A DNA stretch of 64,000 nt from Triatoma infestans (taxonomy: Eukaryota; Arthropoda; Insecta; Hemiptera; Reduviidae), in the NCBI GenBank assembly GCA_011037195.1, contig JAAEAF010003052.1, forward strand, positions 1-64,000, read 5' to 3'. Position 1 is the stretch's first letter. Each line of letters begins with the position of its first letter. Of the stretch, positions 10,735 through 20,830 are shown piece by piece. A program made the translations under genes and the position numbers. The notes under the pieces are model-generated. The model was not told the DNA's origin, made no database searches, and saw nothing but the letters and a program-made list of their open reading frames with translations.

Positions 10735-11720
10735 AGTTCGACAAATTTTATAGTTTGTGTACCAAATTTGATGAAATTCGTTGGAGTTCGTCGAAAACTG
10801 AAAAAAAAGTTCAGTAAAAATGCACTTCCGGTTTACTTATTTTCTTGAAACTCGGAAATTTTGGCCAACTATTTATTTCTAATTAATTCTGTTTGGATAG
10901 TAGAATAGTATAATCAACTATGATAACACTTAAGAGGAAAAACTAACCCCACCCCTTCCCCAAGAGTATCCTTAAATGAATTTTTCCAGAGAAATGTTTT
11001 CAATAAAAGTTGTAGATCTCTGTATGTGTAGTTGATATAACAAGTTTGAAGAAAATCGTCGGAGCCATTCTTGAGAAAATCGCAAAAAAGTAAAAAAAAT
11101 ATCAAAAGACAAAAATACATTTTAATAAAAACGCACTTCCGGTCATCCACTTTTTTTTTTTAAACTCAAAATTTCCAAAACACATTTAATTCTAATTAAT
11201 ATTATTAAGATGATAGAATTGTATAGTAAACTGAAATAGCCCTTTAGAGGATAACCCAACCACCCCCTCCCCTAAAAGTGCCATTAAATGCATTTTCCTG
11301 GAAAAATGTTTCAAATAAAAGTTGTACCTCTTTGTATGTGTAGTTGATACACCAGGTTTAAAAAAAATCGTTGGAGCCATTTTCGAAAAAATAAAAAAAA
11401 AAAAATTAAAAAAAACATTTAGTAAAGTGGTTCTTCTGGTTGAGGAATTTTGACCGTTGACCTACTGTCAGATCCTTTGGTGATAACTGAACGGAATATC
11501 AAGTTTAAACTTTCTACGATTTTTCGTTTTTGAGCTATGATGTTCACATACATACATACACATATAGACCATTTGCTAAAAACCACTTTTTGGGCTCAGG
11601 GGGCCTCAAAACGGATATTTCCGGTGAAAACTCGATATCGAAAGTTTGGCATGATTACAATACTTCCTCTTACTAATCATAAAGTACAGGTGATTTTATT
11701 ATTTTTTTGTATCGAAATTT
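10735..11720 (+). repeat. Modular dispersed repeat, copy 4 (long)
   Basis: Three modules follow one another. CGCACTTCCGG occurs at about 10822 and again near 11125. The block 'caaataaaagttgtacctc' / 'caataaaagttgtagatc' occurs twice. Then 'actgtcagatcc' at about 11465 is followed by 'tttttgagctatgatgttca', CATA repeats, 'atttccggtgaaaactcg' and the right end 'caatacttcctcttacta'. It is one of the best plus-strand copies for defining a consensus. Confidence 0.85.
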
Positions 11721-12490
11721 TTTAATATAGTTAGAGTAACCAACTTCAGTTTTTATTATATTTATAACAACATTAGATGGTATTCCAACAACCGAAATAT
11801 CCACTCCTAAAGAAATTGTACAACAATTTGTTCCACATGTCTGAAGATTACCCAGAGGGAGTTACATATCTGTTGTATATATGTGTGTGAGTATGAGAGA
11901 GAGAGTGAGAGGGGGGAAGAGTACAGGTTGCCTGCAATAAAAAAAAGTAACTCAACAAACCGATTATCAACGGTCATGTAGCAATTATAGAACACGTTAT
12001 CATTACATCTAGTGCTCTGGAGATGCCAACATTTACTTGGGATCTTCTCAAAATGGACTCTTTCTTTCATTAAATGTTATGATTCCAATATAAATTTATT
12101 ACTTTAATTCTTCACAATAGTTAAAAAAAAAATGAATATTTAAATAAAAATTTTAAAAGCCAAATATTGATTATTAAAAAAATTCATGAAAATTAAACCT
12201 TTTATTTTTCAATTTATGTCATTCATCTATCCTGAAATTAAATCAACAACCATTCATTAACTTATCATCAAAACATACTAAATTTCTAAGCAATATGTTC
12301 AATACGTGCCATCCAATCCATAGAGGTGGTGTAACTGAATAAAAATGAGGTACTAGAGAAACTGAGTAAAAAATTAGTAAAAAATGTAAATAAGAAAATT
12401 TTGTTAGTTGTTTTTATTTTCATTAACAGCAACAAGAGCAAGTTGAGCAAGTTGTGTTCACACTAAATCTTGTTATACTTTTAATTAACT
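11720..12490. other. No feature recognised
   Basis: AT-rich sequence with a short TG/AG-rich run (about 11878-11925). A minus open frame here contains that low-complexity run and is not convincing. Confidence 0.55.
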
Positions 12491-12492
12491 TT

Positions 12493-12708
12493 AAATAGTT
12501 AACGGGCGCGGGTGTTGGTGTAGTGGTTATGAGCATGGACTTGTAAGTGGGAGGTCCCCAGTTCGAGTCCAGCTTATAACTGCTAAATTTTATATTTGTT
12601 TAAAAAATGTTAATAGTAAAGTAAGTGCTTCCGCCGCCCCCATCCCCGACACCCAATTTGGTAATTGGACGATGAGCCCGCCTGAAAAAAAAAAATAAAT
12701 AGTTAACG
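12493..12708 (+). mobile_element. tRNA-derived SINE with target-site duplications
   Basis: The body is 12505-12696. The head has an A-box-like TGTAGTGGTTATGAGC and a B-box AGTTCGAGTCC at 12560-12570, the internal pol III promoter. The tail begins at 'gctaaattttatatttg' and ends in 'gcctg' plus an A run. The tail matches the 3' end of the LINE at 8095-9182. Direct repeats AAATAGTTAACG flank it at 12493-12504 and 12697-12708, a perfect 12-bp duplication typical of target-primed reverse transcription. Perfect duplications suggest a fairly recent insertion. Not a functional tRNA gene. Confidence 0.9.
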
Positions 12709-12709
12709 T

Positions 12710-13590
12710 GTTTTGTAAAATTTTTATCCATGTTGCACAGTGTTCTTTCGTTGTTGAAAGCAGCATTAAATAAATTTGTTGATTTTTTTTTTCGATTTAT
12801 TGAGATTAATGTAAACAAATTAGTATATTTAATATCTTCAGCTTCACTACCTTACATTGGGGATCACCCCCACTGCCACTACAAATATTTAGTTCACTTA
12901 AATAAATGTAAACAGTGTAAAAACAAGTGCATGAGAATGGCTTCCCATTCTCTTATAAGCAATTCAGTACTTCCTAATGGCATCAGGGCCAATGATTGTT
13001 TTTAAAAGAGAGACAGCTATCCTATAAGGGGTAATTCTATCCATGGGAAATCCCCTAAACTTATTTATTTACTAAGTGCCCTCTAGGGGGGTTAAAGAAA
13101 TAATATTATTCCCATTATCCTCTAACACTTAATGTACCGATTTCAAATAGGGTAATATAATATCAAAAACGTATGCTTTCAATAAATCATGTTCTTGTTA
13201 TAGAAAAAAAAAGTCTTTAGTACTGATTTCAATTCAGAAACTATCAATTATGTAAATATTTTTTTTACTTCGTTTAACTCTTAATTAGATATATTTTTAA
13301 AAAATAGAGAGGCTCAAATTTAAATTAAAAAATTTGCTTTAATCTTCGAAACTTTTACTCACTTGCACAGTTGTGGGCTATTAATAACAAAAATGACAGA
13401 TTGAAGTTCAATAGAAATCCAGAAGATAGTGCCAAAATATTGCACAATTTTAAACATTAATATTCACAGATTCCCAAAAGAACAAATGCTAAAAACTCTA
13501 ACAAAAGTCTATTCTGTAAAATCCCACCATTAACTAACCGATTTTTATCAACTTTGGAAATCTAACAATGCTTTTATTGTATATATGTCA
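12710..13590. other. No feature recognised
   Basis: AT-rich. An open frame at 12730-13005 has the pattern C-xx-C (NKCKQCKNKC) but matches no family I know and has no splice or start context. Treated as chance. Confidence 0.5.
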
Positions 13591-13593
13591 TGA

Positions 13594-14478
13594 TCAAAGA
13601 CGGAAAATGCTCATTGAGCGAAAAAAAAAGCTCACAACGTGTTGTGGTCCCTGTAAAAAAAAAAACATCCAAATCGCGAAATTCGCGAATATGGCTCTTA
13701 TGAAAACGCTCACGACGCAATGTGGCAATCACAGAAAGACCACATAGCGAAATTCGTGTCGTGGCTATCATCATGCTATACGACCAGAACGCACTGTGGC
13801 AATGAAGAAAAGCCACGAAGCGTTTGCAGAAAGTAACAGATTTTTGAACTTGTACTATCTGCTCCGGTTTCAACCAACTTTTCAGTGTCACCAATTTTTA
13901 AGACATCATATCATTTAAGATGACGTTACTGCTTTGAAGATAGAGACTGGTTGTTTTTTTTTGTTTTTTTTTAAGCTGAGAACTGAGACTGTTTTTTGTT
14001 TCATTAAGTAACATTTCATATTTTTCTGTACTCATGATAAAACAGCGATCAGTGCTTCTTTCCACAAACTCACGTAATTTATCATCAAACACTTTCTTTT
14101 TATTGGTCATGATTAGCGCTGATATACGTTTACCCTCAGAAACAGACAAGACATGGGATTATAAACAACTCTACTGATGTTTTAATGTATCGTTGTACTC
14201 AAGCCGACAAGTTTACAACCTGTCCGTCGTGATATGGTTACACCAACTAGTGCTCAGAACGCGTCATGGCTTTTCTTCATTGCCACAATGCGTTGTGTAG
14301 CACACAACACGAATAGCCACGACACGAATTTCGCTATATGGTATTTCAGTGATTGCCACAATACGTCGTGAGCGTTTTTATATGAGCCATAACACGAATT
14401 TCCCGATGTGGATGTTTTACAGTGACCACAAAGCGTTGTGAGTTGTTTTTTCGCTCAATGAGCATTTTCGGTCTTTGA
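13594..14478. mobile_element. DNA transposon with ~230-bp terminal inverted arms
   Basis: The left arm (13594 to about 13832) and right arm (about 14251 to 14478) are inverted copies: TCAAAGACGGAAAATGCTCA on the left pairs with TGAGCATTTTCGGTCTTTGA on the right. The arms are full of a degenerate sub-motif (CCACAATGCGTTGTG and CACGAATTTCGC variants). The repeat may extend weakly into the flanking TATAT sequence, so ends and target duplications are uncertain. The core (about 13833-14250) holds one open frame at 13898-14149. The arrangement is that of a deleted DNA transposon or foldback element. Confidence 0.8.
13898..14149 (-). CDS. Short ORF in inverted-repeat transposon, KRBA2/Ginger-type N-terminus?
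   Basis: 83 residues, methionine start to stop, inside the inverted arms. The middle part reads DDKLREFVERSTDRCFIMST then EKYEMLLNETKNSL, a charged helical region followed by a polar Lys-rich tail. This resembles, from memory, the N-terminal region of insect proteins named KRAB-A domain-containing protein 2, which carry a Ginger-type DDE integrase. No integrase core is present here, so the protein could not move the element. It would be the remnant of the autonomous parent's N-terminus. The assignment is tentative. Confidence 0.4.
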   Translation of the reverse strand: MSVSEGKRISALIMTNKKKVFDDKLREFVERSTDRCFIMSTEKYEMLLNETKNSLSSQLKKKQKKTTSLYLQSSNVILNDMMS

Positions 14479-14499
14479 GCGTATTATATACGTGATGAG

Positions 14500-14915
14500 A
14501 ACTATTCATTATATAAAATTGGTAATACTATGGATGACATAGCACACTCTATTTTTCAATACCCAACTTTTTTTTTGCCAGCCCCGCTGCCTCCGTTTAA
14601 TCACTTTATTAATTCTTCCATTGATATTAATTAATATAAGCAAAATATTAAATTTACACAAATTTCTACTGGGCACTTTAAAATTAACAAAGCAATCTTC
14701 TATAAGTTCTTAATTTCCTTATTTATTTATTTATTTCGTGGTTTTGTCTGTTTAATTCCATTATTTCTATTTTTACACTTTTTTTTTAAATTTTTATTTT
14801 TATTATTATTTTATAAACAAGCTTTGTATGTTATAACAAACTTTGTATGTTATAAATGCATTCAACTCGTTTAACATAGAATTGTTTTTTTTAATTTTTA
14901 GTGCAATTAAATAAA
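14500..14915. other. No feature recognised
   Basis: AT-rich with A/T runs and a short duplicated 'ctttgtatgttataa'. Nothing coding. Confidence 0.6.
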
Positions 14916-15205
14916 TAAAATATTCAAGTGGTATTTTAGAGAAAAGCTTAATCTTACTGTTACCCCATAACCCCCCCCCCCCCTCTTAAAAAAAAACAAA
15001 AAACAATTTTCTCGGGAAGATATTTGAAATAAAAGTGATAGGTTTTTATGTGCGTAAATAGTATGTACGAAGACTAAAGAAAAAATTGCGAAAAATTTTG
15101 AAATCCATATCTGTATAGTCGCACTTCCGATTAGGCGATTTTTTTCACAAAATTTGGTATTCTAAGAATGCTCTAACGTATATTATAGATATTATCTTTT
15201 GGAAG
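14915..15205 (+). repeat. Modular dispersed repeat, copy 5
   Basis: One module: 'gtggtattttagagaaaagc', a C run with 'ccctctt', 'tgaaataaaagtgatagg', 'gtcgcacttccgattag' and 'acgtatattatagatatta'. It abuts the RNase-H LINE 3' end. Confidence 0.7.
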
Positions 15206-15445
15206 GGGGGGGAGGACAATGCACTGCGACCTTGCGATCTAGGTGCTGTACTCTCTGGGTGCCGCAGGCTATTTGCCCACAGCACCCGAGCAGATGTCCC
15301 AAATTGAACATCCGTTCTACAAAACTCCATCAGGTTAAGATCCCTGAAGAATCCTAAACTGACGGGCTCTAGAGAAGGTATATCCCCCTCCTCCAACTGG
15401 TAGCTACCCAGGTTCTTGAATCTTCTCTGAGTGGGAGCCTCGCAG
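15205..15445 (-). pseudogene. RNase-H LINE, 3' terminal part (split copy)
   Basis: The minus strand reads LEEGDIPSLEPVSLGFFRDL, then NLMEFCRTDVQ, ending in a 3' region with 'gtcgcagtgcattgtcc' next to a C run. Parallel 3' ends occur at 22355-22530 (YPPLEPFKILGFQRKLNL) and 30107-30180. It continues upstream at 16430-16800, and the piece between is an insertion. Confidence 0.7.
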
Positions 15446-16119
15446 TCTGTTAGAGATGCAATGGAGTTTCCTCCAACTCCCCATAGAGTTTTTTGTTAGA
15501 TTTCTGTTTGGTATTGTTGTTGGCTGTTTTATTAGTAGTATTTTCAGTATTTTTGAAATTGAGAATGATGAACCATTTGCAGCCAACAAATGTTTTTTAT
15601 TTAAATGTTATTTTCTTTTTAACATTTTGTTCATTTTATCCTTGACGTTTCTGCATTATACATGCTATTTTCAAAAGGTTATAAGGTGAACTATATGTAA
15701 TATATACAATTGTCTTAAGTTGTTGTGCTTGTGATTATTTTATTATATATTTCTTGATTAGACAGTATATTTACTATTAGCTAAAGTTGTATGATTGAAA
15801 TTTATTTCAATCTTTCCATTATGTATTTATTTATACTTCTTTTTAATATTTAAAGTGTTTGTCTGATGACTGTTGTTGTTGTGAGTTTAGTTATTACTAT
15901 TGGATGATTAAGGATATTATATATTCATAATGGTGGATTTAGATTGATGGTTAATATTTTTTTATATTGGCTTTTCAGATGGTTGGCATAATTTTGTTTA
16001 TTTTAAATTGTAGCAATTGTTGGCCGTTAGAAATGATCAGATGTATCTCTTAGTTGGCTGATCGGCCAGGGGGTATCATAAGTAAAACACTAAAAAATTT
16101 TTTGTGTTTTTTATTAATG

Positions 16120-16160
16120 GCCCGACGTTTCGACAAACATTGTTTGTCTTCTTCAGGGGC
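16120..16160 (-). ncRNA. Hammerhead ribozyme motif, family A, minus copy
   Basis: Read on the minus strand: GCCC, CTGAAGA, a stem II hairpin GACAAAC-aat-GTTTGTC, GAAA, CG, TC, GGGC. GCCC pairs with GGGC as stem I. All invariant core positions of the type I hammerhead are present. Stem III is reduced to the palindrome ACGT, as described for ribozymes in Penelope-like elements and retrozymes, which are thought to act as dimers. Predicted cleavage is after the C of GTC. It is a mirror image of 16221-16261. Confidence 0.8.
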
Positions 16161-16220
16161 TATCTTAGAATCGGAAAATTTGCAATTAATAGAGCATACA
16201 AATTTTCCGATTCTAAGATA

Positions 16221-16261
16221 GCCCCTGAAGAAGACAAACAATGTTTGTCGAAACGTCGGGC
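16221..16261 (+). ncRNA. Hammerhead ribozyme motif, family A, plus copy
   Basis: GCCC (16221-16224), CTGAAGA (16225-16231), stem II GACAAAC/GTTTGTC (16233-16239 with 16243-16249, 7 bp, loop AAT), GAAA (16250-16253), CG, TC (16256-16257), GGGC (16258-16261) closing stem I. Predicted cleavage follows C16257. Stem III is the 4-nt palindrome ACGT, too short within one molecule and suggestive of a dimer. The flanking 'cattaataaaaaacacat' is shared with the minus copy. Confidence 0.8.
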
Positions 16262-16429
16262 CATTAATAAAAAACACATAAAAAAATTTTTAGTGTTTTT
16301 CTTATGATACCCCCTGGCCGATCAGCCAACTAAGAGATACATCTGATTGTTAATTTTATTTGGTTTTATGTTGAGCTAGACCCTACCTGCAGGCTAACTT
16401 TTGGGTAACTCAAAACTTTTGGCTGTAAA

Positions 16430-16800
16430 TGGTTCATCATTCTCCCCATAAAGTCTGCACGAGCTATCACTTTCCAAACCCAGCTTTGTCAGGTGTCCTC
16501 TAAGTCAGCAATGCCCCATGTGGAAACCCGTGCGGTCGCGGAGCCTGTTCTTACTCAAATCCGAAGCAGGCATCCGATCTCCGCTGGTTAGAATTTCCCA
16601 GGCAGATCTTGGCGGAGAGGGGGTTCCAGAGTTGAGATCACTTTACCTCCTCTTCTTTCCTAAGTTCTTCCAAGTGAAGAAACTGGTCGCTGACCCCACA
16701 AAAAGGTTCCGGTCCTAGAAGCGGGGTCGCAACGCCTATCTTTGCCATGACGTCGGCCATCTCATTTCCTTCAATGCCAACATACCCTGGTACGTATATT
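16430..16800 (-). pseudogene. RNase-H LINE, RNase H end and zinc-binding tail (split copy)
   Basis: The minus strand reads YVPGYVGIEGNEMADVMAK, the last RNase H motif (usual form WVPGHxGIxGNExAD, with the final catalytic Asp). It continues GPEPFCGVSDQFLHLEELRK and then, after breaks, GHLTKLGLESDSSCRLYGE, the start of the C-terminal zinc-binding motif. The histidine of PGH is changed to tyrosine. Several stops and frameshifts. It is the upstream half of the copy whose 3' end is at 15205-15445. Confidence 0.75.
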
Positions 16801-16839
16801 ATAGTTAGTAAGTAAATATCATAATTTGTACTAAGGTGG

Positions 16840-17095
16840 TACTTTAGAGAAAAGTTGAATGATGAATCTGGTGTGAAACGCTCACACGACTTCCTCTTAC
16901 TGAAATCTACATAGTTATTACAGACTAATTTTCTCCAAACTTACAATAATTCTCTGATGTTTAATTACCAATGTGGGAATCTAAACATAAAACGACTTCT
17001 TTTAGGAAATCATAACCTCACCCTTCCTCCAAAACGCCCACAAATGGACTTCCTCGGAAAAAAAATCATCAATAAAAAATAATAGGCCTATGTAT
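16840..17095 (+). repeat. Modular repeat, copy 6 with TCTGGTGTGAAAC end
   Basis: A module piece ('gtggtactttagagaaaag') is followed by the conserved left end ATCTGGTGTGAAACGCTCAC and 'cgacttcctcttact'. Then comes a segment ('taccaatgtgggaatc', 'cttcctcggaaaaaaaatc') nearly identical to 24668-24890. It runs straight into a Penelope tail. Confidence 0.8.
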
Positions 17096-17097
17096 TT

Positions 17098-17265
17098 ATA
17101 TCAGAGACATTTTCCGTAGTAGCCTCCTACATTTTGTGGTCGTCGACCGGTTTCGGGCTTCGCCCATCTTCAGGATGCGTTTGTCAGACAGTTAAGGAAA
17201 ATATGCCCCTTTAACAACCCAAACATGTGTTCCTTTCCCATCCAGCTGACCCTACCTCCCTTTTC
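17098..17265 (-). mobile_element. Penelope-type tail with hammerhead motif, copy B1
   Basis: Begins (minus-strand 3' edge) at 'tcagagacattttccg', the same edge as copies at 24898, 46926 and 49240. To the right it holds 'gcccctttaacaacccaaac' and 'tgacc-tacctccctttt', shared with 25655-25740. Confidence 0.75.
17141..17178 (-). ncRNA. Hammerhead ribozyme motif, family B, copy B1
   Basis: Minus strand: CATC, CTGAAGA, T, stem II GGGC-gaa-GCCC, GAAA, CCGG, TC, GACG. Stem I CATC/GACG has one mismatch. The core is intact and stem III is the palindrome ACCGGT. Stem II lacks one base relative to other copies. Confidence 0.65.
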
Positions 17266-17329
17266 CCAGATTACTGCTTTTCCCAGAAAACTCAAACAAA
17301 TAAAATTTCCCGGAAAAAGTTTGAAAAAT

Positions 17330-18097
17330 AAAAGTAGACGGACATTTATATATGTACAGAGCATATATGAAAGAAAATTGTTGGAACCGTTTTCAAAAAA
17401 TTCGCGAAAAACTGGAAAAAAAAAAAGAAGAAAAATTCAGTAAAGTTGTACTTGCAGTTAATTGATTTTGGCCAAAATCTTCGAGTCAGATACCAGGGGT
17501 GGGTCCTAAGCGGGATACCAAGTTTAAGCTTCCTGGAGTTTTTTCGTTTTTGAGATATTTTCGTTCGAGACCATTCACTAAAAACATTTTTTTACGTACT
17601 CATGGGGCCACAAAACTATTATTTCCGGTGTAAATTCAATGTCAAAAATTCGGTCATAATCGCAATACTTCCTGTTATCAGATAGTAAGAGAAAGTAAAA
17701 AAATCTGGTGTGAAACATTCACATAACTTTCTCTTACTCCAGTTTTCATAAATATGATTGACAAATTTTATAGTTAGAGTATATCAAATTTAATGAAATT
17801 CGTCGGTGTTTTTATGGAGAAAATCGCAAAACTTGAAAAAAAAAACTGTTCAGCATAAACACTTACAGTTTACTAATTTTCTTTACATTCGGAATTTTGG
17901 CAATCTATTTATTTTTAATTAATTTTGTTTGGATGATAGAATTGTATAATTAACTATGCTAGCACTATAGAGAAAAACATAACCCACACACACCCTCCCA
18001 CAAATGTCCCCTTAAATGACTTTACCAAAAGAAATGTTTCAAATAAAAGTTGTAGCTTTTTATATGTGTAGTTTACATTACAAGTTTAATGAAAATA
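17330..18097 (+). repeat. Modular dispersed repeat, copy 7 left part (tandem units)
   Basis: The right end of one unit ('atttccggtgtaaattcaat', 'caatacttcctgttatcaga', 'tagtaagagaaagt') is followed directly by AAAAAAATCTGGTGTGAAAC and the left end of the next. Units therefore sit head to tail. An LTR-like copy interrupts the second unit at about 18100. Confidence 0.8.
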
Positions 18098-18099
18098 GT

Positions 18100-18425
18100 T
18101 GTAATAGTACCGCAAAGATAATGCAACCACAGCAGAGAGAAGAGAGCCATCTCTGGTTAACAGAGACTACTCTCTGACTTAGGCAGGCTAGAGTGGGAGA
18201 CCTGTGTATATAAGCCAGTGGGAATCTATCTAAAGGATCTATCATATACAACAACTACATACCAGTCGTCGCATAGTGTCATATCTCTACTCTCACCATT
18301 CATTTTATCATTTTTCATTATAAAGTCCAGTGCAGTTAGTGTAAACTTAGCTACATTATATTAGTGTCAGCATATCTCGTTCATTTAATCAAACCTAATT
18401 TCTCTCCTCAAAAACCCCATTTATA
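18100..18425 (+). repeat. LTR-like repeat, copy 4 (solo, inside modular repeat)
   Basis: It starts TGTAATAGTACC, carries 'ggcaggctagagtgggaga', TATATAA and 'aaagtccagtgcagttag', and ends near CCCCATTTATA. ATAGTTG occurs at 18095-18101 and 18423-18429, giving a 4-7 bp target duplication whose exact limits overlap the element ends. The repeat word 'gaaaatcgttggagcc' expected here is split by the insertion, so this copy is younger than its host repeat. Confidence 0.75.
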
Positions 18426-18429
18426 GTTG

Positions 18430-19000
18430 GGAGTCGTTCTAGAGAAATTGCAGAAAACTGAAAAATGCATTTCAGTAAAAACGCACTTTCGTTTATCCAA
18501 TTTTTTTCAAACTCAGAATTTCAACAACATATTTTAATTCTAATTAATATTATTTACATGATAGAATTGTATAATAAACTGAAATAGCACTTCGGAGGAA
18601 AAACTAACTTCATCCCTCTCCCCAAAAAAGTACCCTTAAATGAATTTTTACCAGAGAAATGTTACACATAAAAGTTGTAGCTGTTTGTATGTGTAGTTGA
18701 TATAGCAAGTTTCAAGAAAATCGTTGGAGCTATTTTTGAGAAAATCGCAAAAAGCAAATAAAAAAAATTCAGTAAAATGGTACTTCCGGTTGAGGAATTT
18801 TGACAGATAACCAACTGTCGGGTCCCATGGTGGAATATCAAGTTTGAACTTTCTACGATTTTTTTATTTTTGAGCTATACTGTTCATATACATACATACA
18901 CACAGACCATTTTCTGAAAACCACTTTTTTTGAACACAGCTCAGTTTTACGTCAGATGATTTCGGAGAAATTATTTTTATGGCTTTTTGGGAGGTTGGAG
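18430..19000 (+). repeat. Modular dispersed repeat, copy 7 right part
   Basis: It continues after the LTR: 'gtaaaaacgcactttcgttt', 'agatagaattg'-like block, 'cacataaaagttgtagctg', 'ggtacttccggttgagga', 'ctgtcgggtcccatggtgg', 'tttttgagctatactgttca' and CATA repeats at about 18885-18905. Confidence 0.8.
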
Positions 19001-20030
19001 TTACCTGAAAACTGGTATTTCAAGATATAGTATATTTCCACCTTATTCAAATTAATAGTAATATTAAGGTCAATGAAACATTCAGTAAACATTATGTATT
19101 GAGGAAACTACGTCTTTTGAAGTGAGATAGTATGTCAAATAAAAGAAATAAAAAAATTAAAAAAATAATAGAAAGTATAAACTTTCCGTAAAACCTCTTG
19201 ACTAGTTAGAAAAATAGATAAAAGATAGAAAAAAAAGTAGCTTAGTATTATATTTCTGCTAGTGATATTTGGCGACATATCACTAGAAATATACCCGCCG
19301 CAACCAAAGTACGGAAAAGAGAAATAGTGTTGTCGCGTTGTTGGTGTGTGAGACATTTCCAATTACACAAGATGCTCACCCATTTCCCATGGTCCATGTA
19401 CGGACCGTGTGACCATATAACCAGACAACCCAGCAGGATGTCCCTCATTCGTTCGATCTTTCACATACGTACTTCATACTCACACACTCAACATACATAC
19501 TCACAAGTATATAGTTTATGTTATATATGTTTATGCGCGTATGTATGTATGTACCGTCTAGGATACACTCTCACGGACGCCTTTTTGATTTCCGTTCTAT
19601 CTCTCTTGCTCTTTTATTTATTTTTTTCCTTACCACCACTAACAGATGATGCTGAACGTAGCGTTATTTTTTGACAAGTTGTAACGTTCGTTCTGTCCAA
19701 ATATCTGGAAACCAGGAAATGAACTGGCGAAGGCTGTCTTATATATATATATATAATAACAATAATGCAGAAAAGTACTGGCTATATCTGTATATTAAAA
19801 AGAAAAAGTAAAAATAGATTGTAATTTATATTTCAACCCAATATAATGTGAAAAAAAAAATTAAAATATAAAATACAAATATTTATAAGAAATATTTGCG
19901 CTTCTCAGAAAATTTCTTTAATAATTGCAATATCGCTATCAACAAAATATAGAAATAATGAGACCTATAATAACTTTGTAGTTATTGACGATCATTAATG
20001 AATGGTTCCAGATTTTATCGTAAACATCTT
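19000..20030. other. No feature recognised
   Basis: AT-rich sequence with a TA run at 19740-19755. An open frame at 19327-19674 has no recognisable motif and low-complexity ends. Not called as a gene. Confidence 0.5.
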
Positions 20031-20830
20031 CCCAAGACGAGTTACGTGGAAAGATTGGGGATTAAAGAAAAAAAACTCATAAAATAATGTATAGAAGCGT
20101 CTTACTGGCACAGGTATTATACTGCTGCTCTGTTTGGGCGCAAAAAGTTAGCAGCTCGGACTTTAGGAGTCATAACATGGCAATACAAAGAGCGATGCTG
20201 CTGTTGATAGGTAATTTTAGCCGCACGACATCAACTGAGGCTCTGCAGGTTTTGACGGGGTGTCTTCACTCGACCTGCAAGTTGTGAGATCGGCCCTATT
20301 ATACTTTTTAAGAAGAGGGAAAACAGTGAGTTTGGGTGGACATTCGTTAGAACCCTTACCAGTAGGAGAAATTGGAAATGATTTCAGAATCTAGCTCATG
20401 AATGAAAAAAAAAAAACAACTGGATCAGGATCTGTTTCTGCAATGGAAATCTCGCTGGTCCGATTCTCAAAAGGGGAGGACCACCTACAGGTTTTTTGCC
20501 AGACGCGACAATGGGTAGAAGAATAGTCTCCTAGATTTTTCTGGCGCGGTGTCCAGGCTAGTGACAGGCCATGGGCAAATTAAGTGATGGTTTCTGTCCG
20601 TTACGGTGAATTGGAGACCGCCGAACATATTATTTTTGAATGCATTCATTATGAGGATCTGCGGGCAAAATTATGGAGTGCTATAGGCTATCATATTCGC
20701 ATTGATAATGACACACTAACCCTGTTGCTGGACAATCTCAGTGCATACGATGCCTTTAAAAAGTTTGCTGAAGAGGCTTTAAGACGTGATACACTGTGGG
20801 GTGGTTTTCGAGGGTAGGCGGAGCGTTAGT
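20030..20830 (+). pseudogene. R1-type LINE, C-terminal region
   Basis: The frames read YRSVLLAQVLYCCSVWA, AIQRAMLLLIGNFSRTTSTE, ALQVLTGCLH, then (other frame) LVTGHGQIK and ELETAEHIIFECIHYEDLRA. RTTSTEALQVLTG and TGHG followed by a C..ET-EH--F-C zinc-binding pattern mark the C-terminus of R1-clade LINEs. The first cysteine pair of the zinc motif is degraded. A run of A at about 20405 and several frameshifts interrupt it. A related C-terminus lies at 63640-63990. No rDNA flanks are visible, so it is not a site-specific R1 copy in 28S DNA. Confidence 0.75.

Larger units (their letters stand above)
16033..16352. repeat. Near-perfect inverted repeat carrying two hammerhead motifs
   Basis: Arms of about 155 bp (16033-16190 and 16198-16352) run from 'atcagatgtatctcttag' inward, with a spacer of only a few bases around 'gcaattaatagagcat'. 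The arms differ at few positions, so the pair is either young or maintained by conversion. Confidence 0.9.
15450..16430. mobile_element. Insertion splitting the RNase-H LINE, with inverted LINE scrap and hammerhead pair
   Basis: The LINE reading on the minus strand breaks after CRLYGENDEPF (about 16416) and resumes with APTQRRFKNLGSYQLEEG (about 15440). Near the left end of the insert, 15561-15585 repeats the same LINE words (GAGAATGATGAACCATTTGC) in opposite orientation to 16419-16445. The insert contains the palindromic hammerhead pair at 16033-16352. Inverted duplication of the target is known around Penelope-type insertions. Confidence 0.55.

Noticed and set aside
12505..12580. Possible tRNA gene (A and B boxes)
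   Set aside because: No closing acceptor stem, and it continues into a LINE-derived tail with flanking target duplications, so it is a SINE head.
13574..13894. 106-residue minus-strand frame
   Set aside because: It lies largely inside the left inverted arm and reflects repeated palindromic units.
16050..16307. Two overlapping frames starting MFFINGPTFRQTLFVFFRGYL on opposite strands
   Set aside because: They are identical because the locus is an inverted repeat; the shared sequence is the hammerhead region, not a protein.
19327..19674. 115-residue plus-strand open frame
   Set aside because: No recognisable domain; contains low-complexity and tetranucleotide-repeat sequence (GTAT runs).
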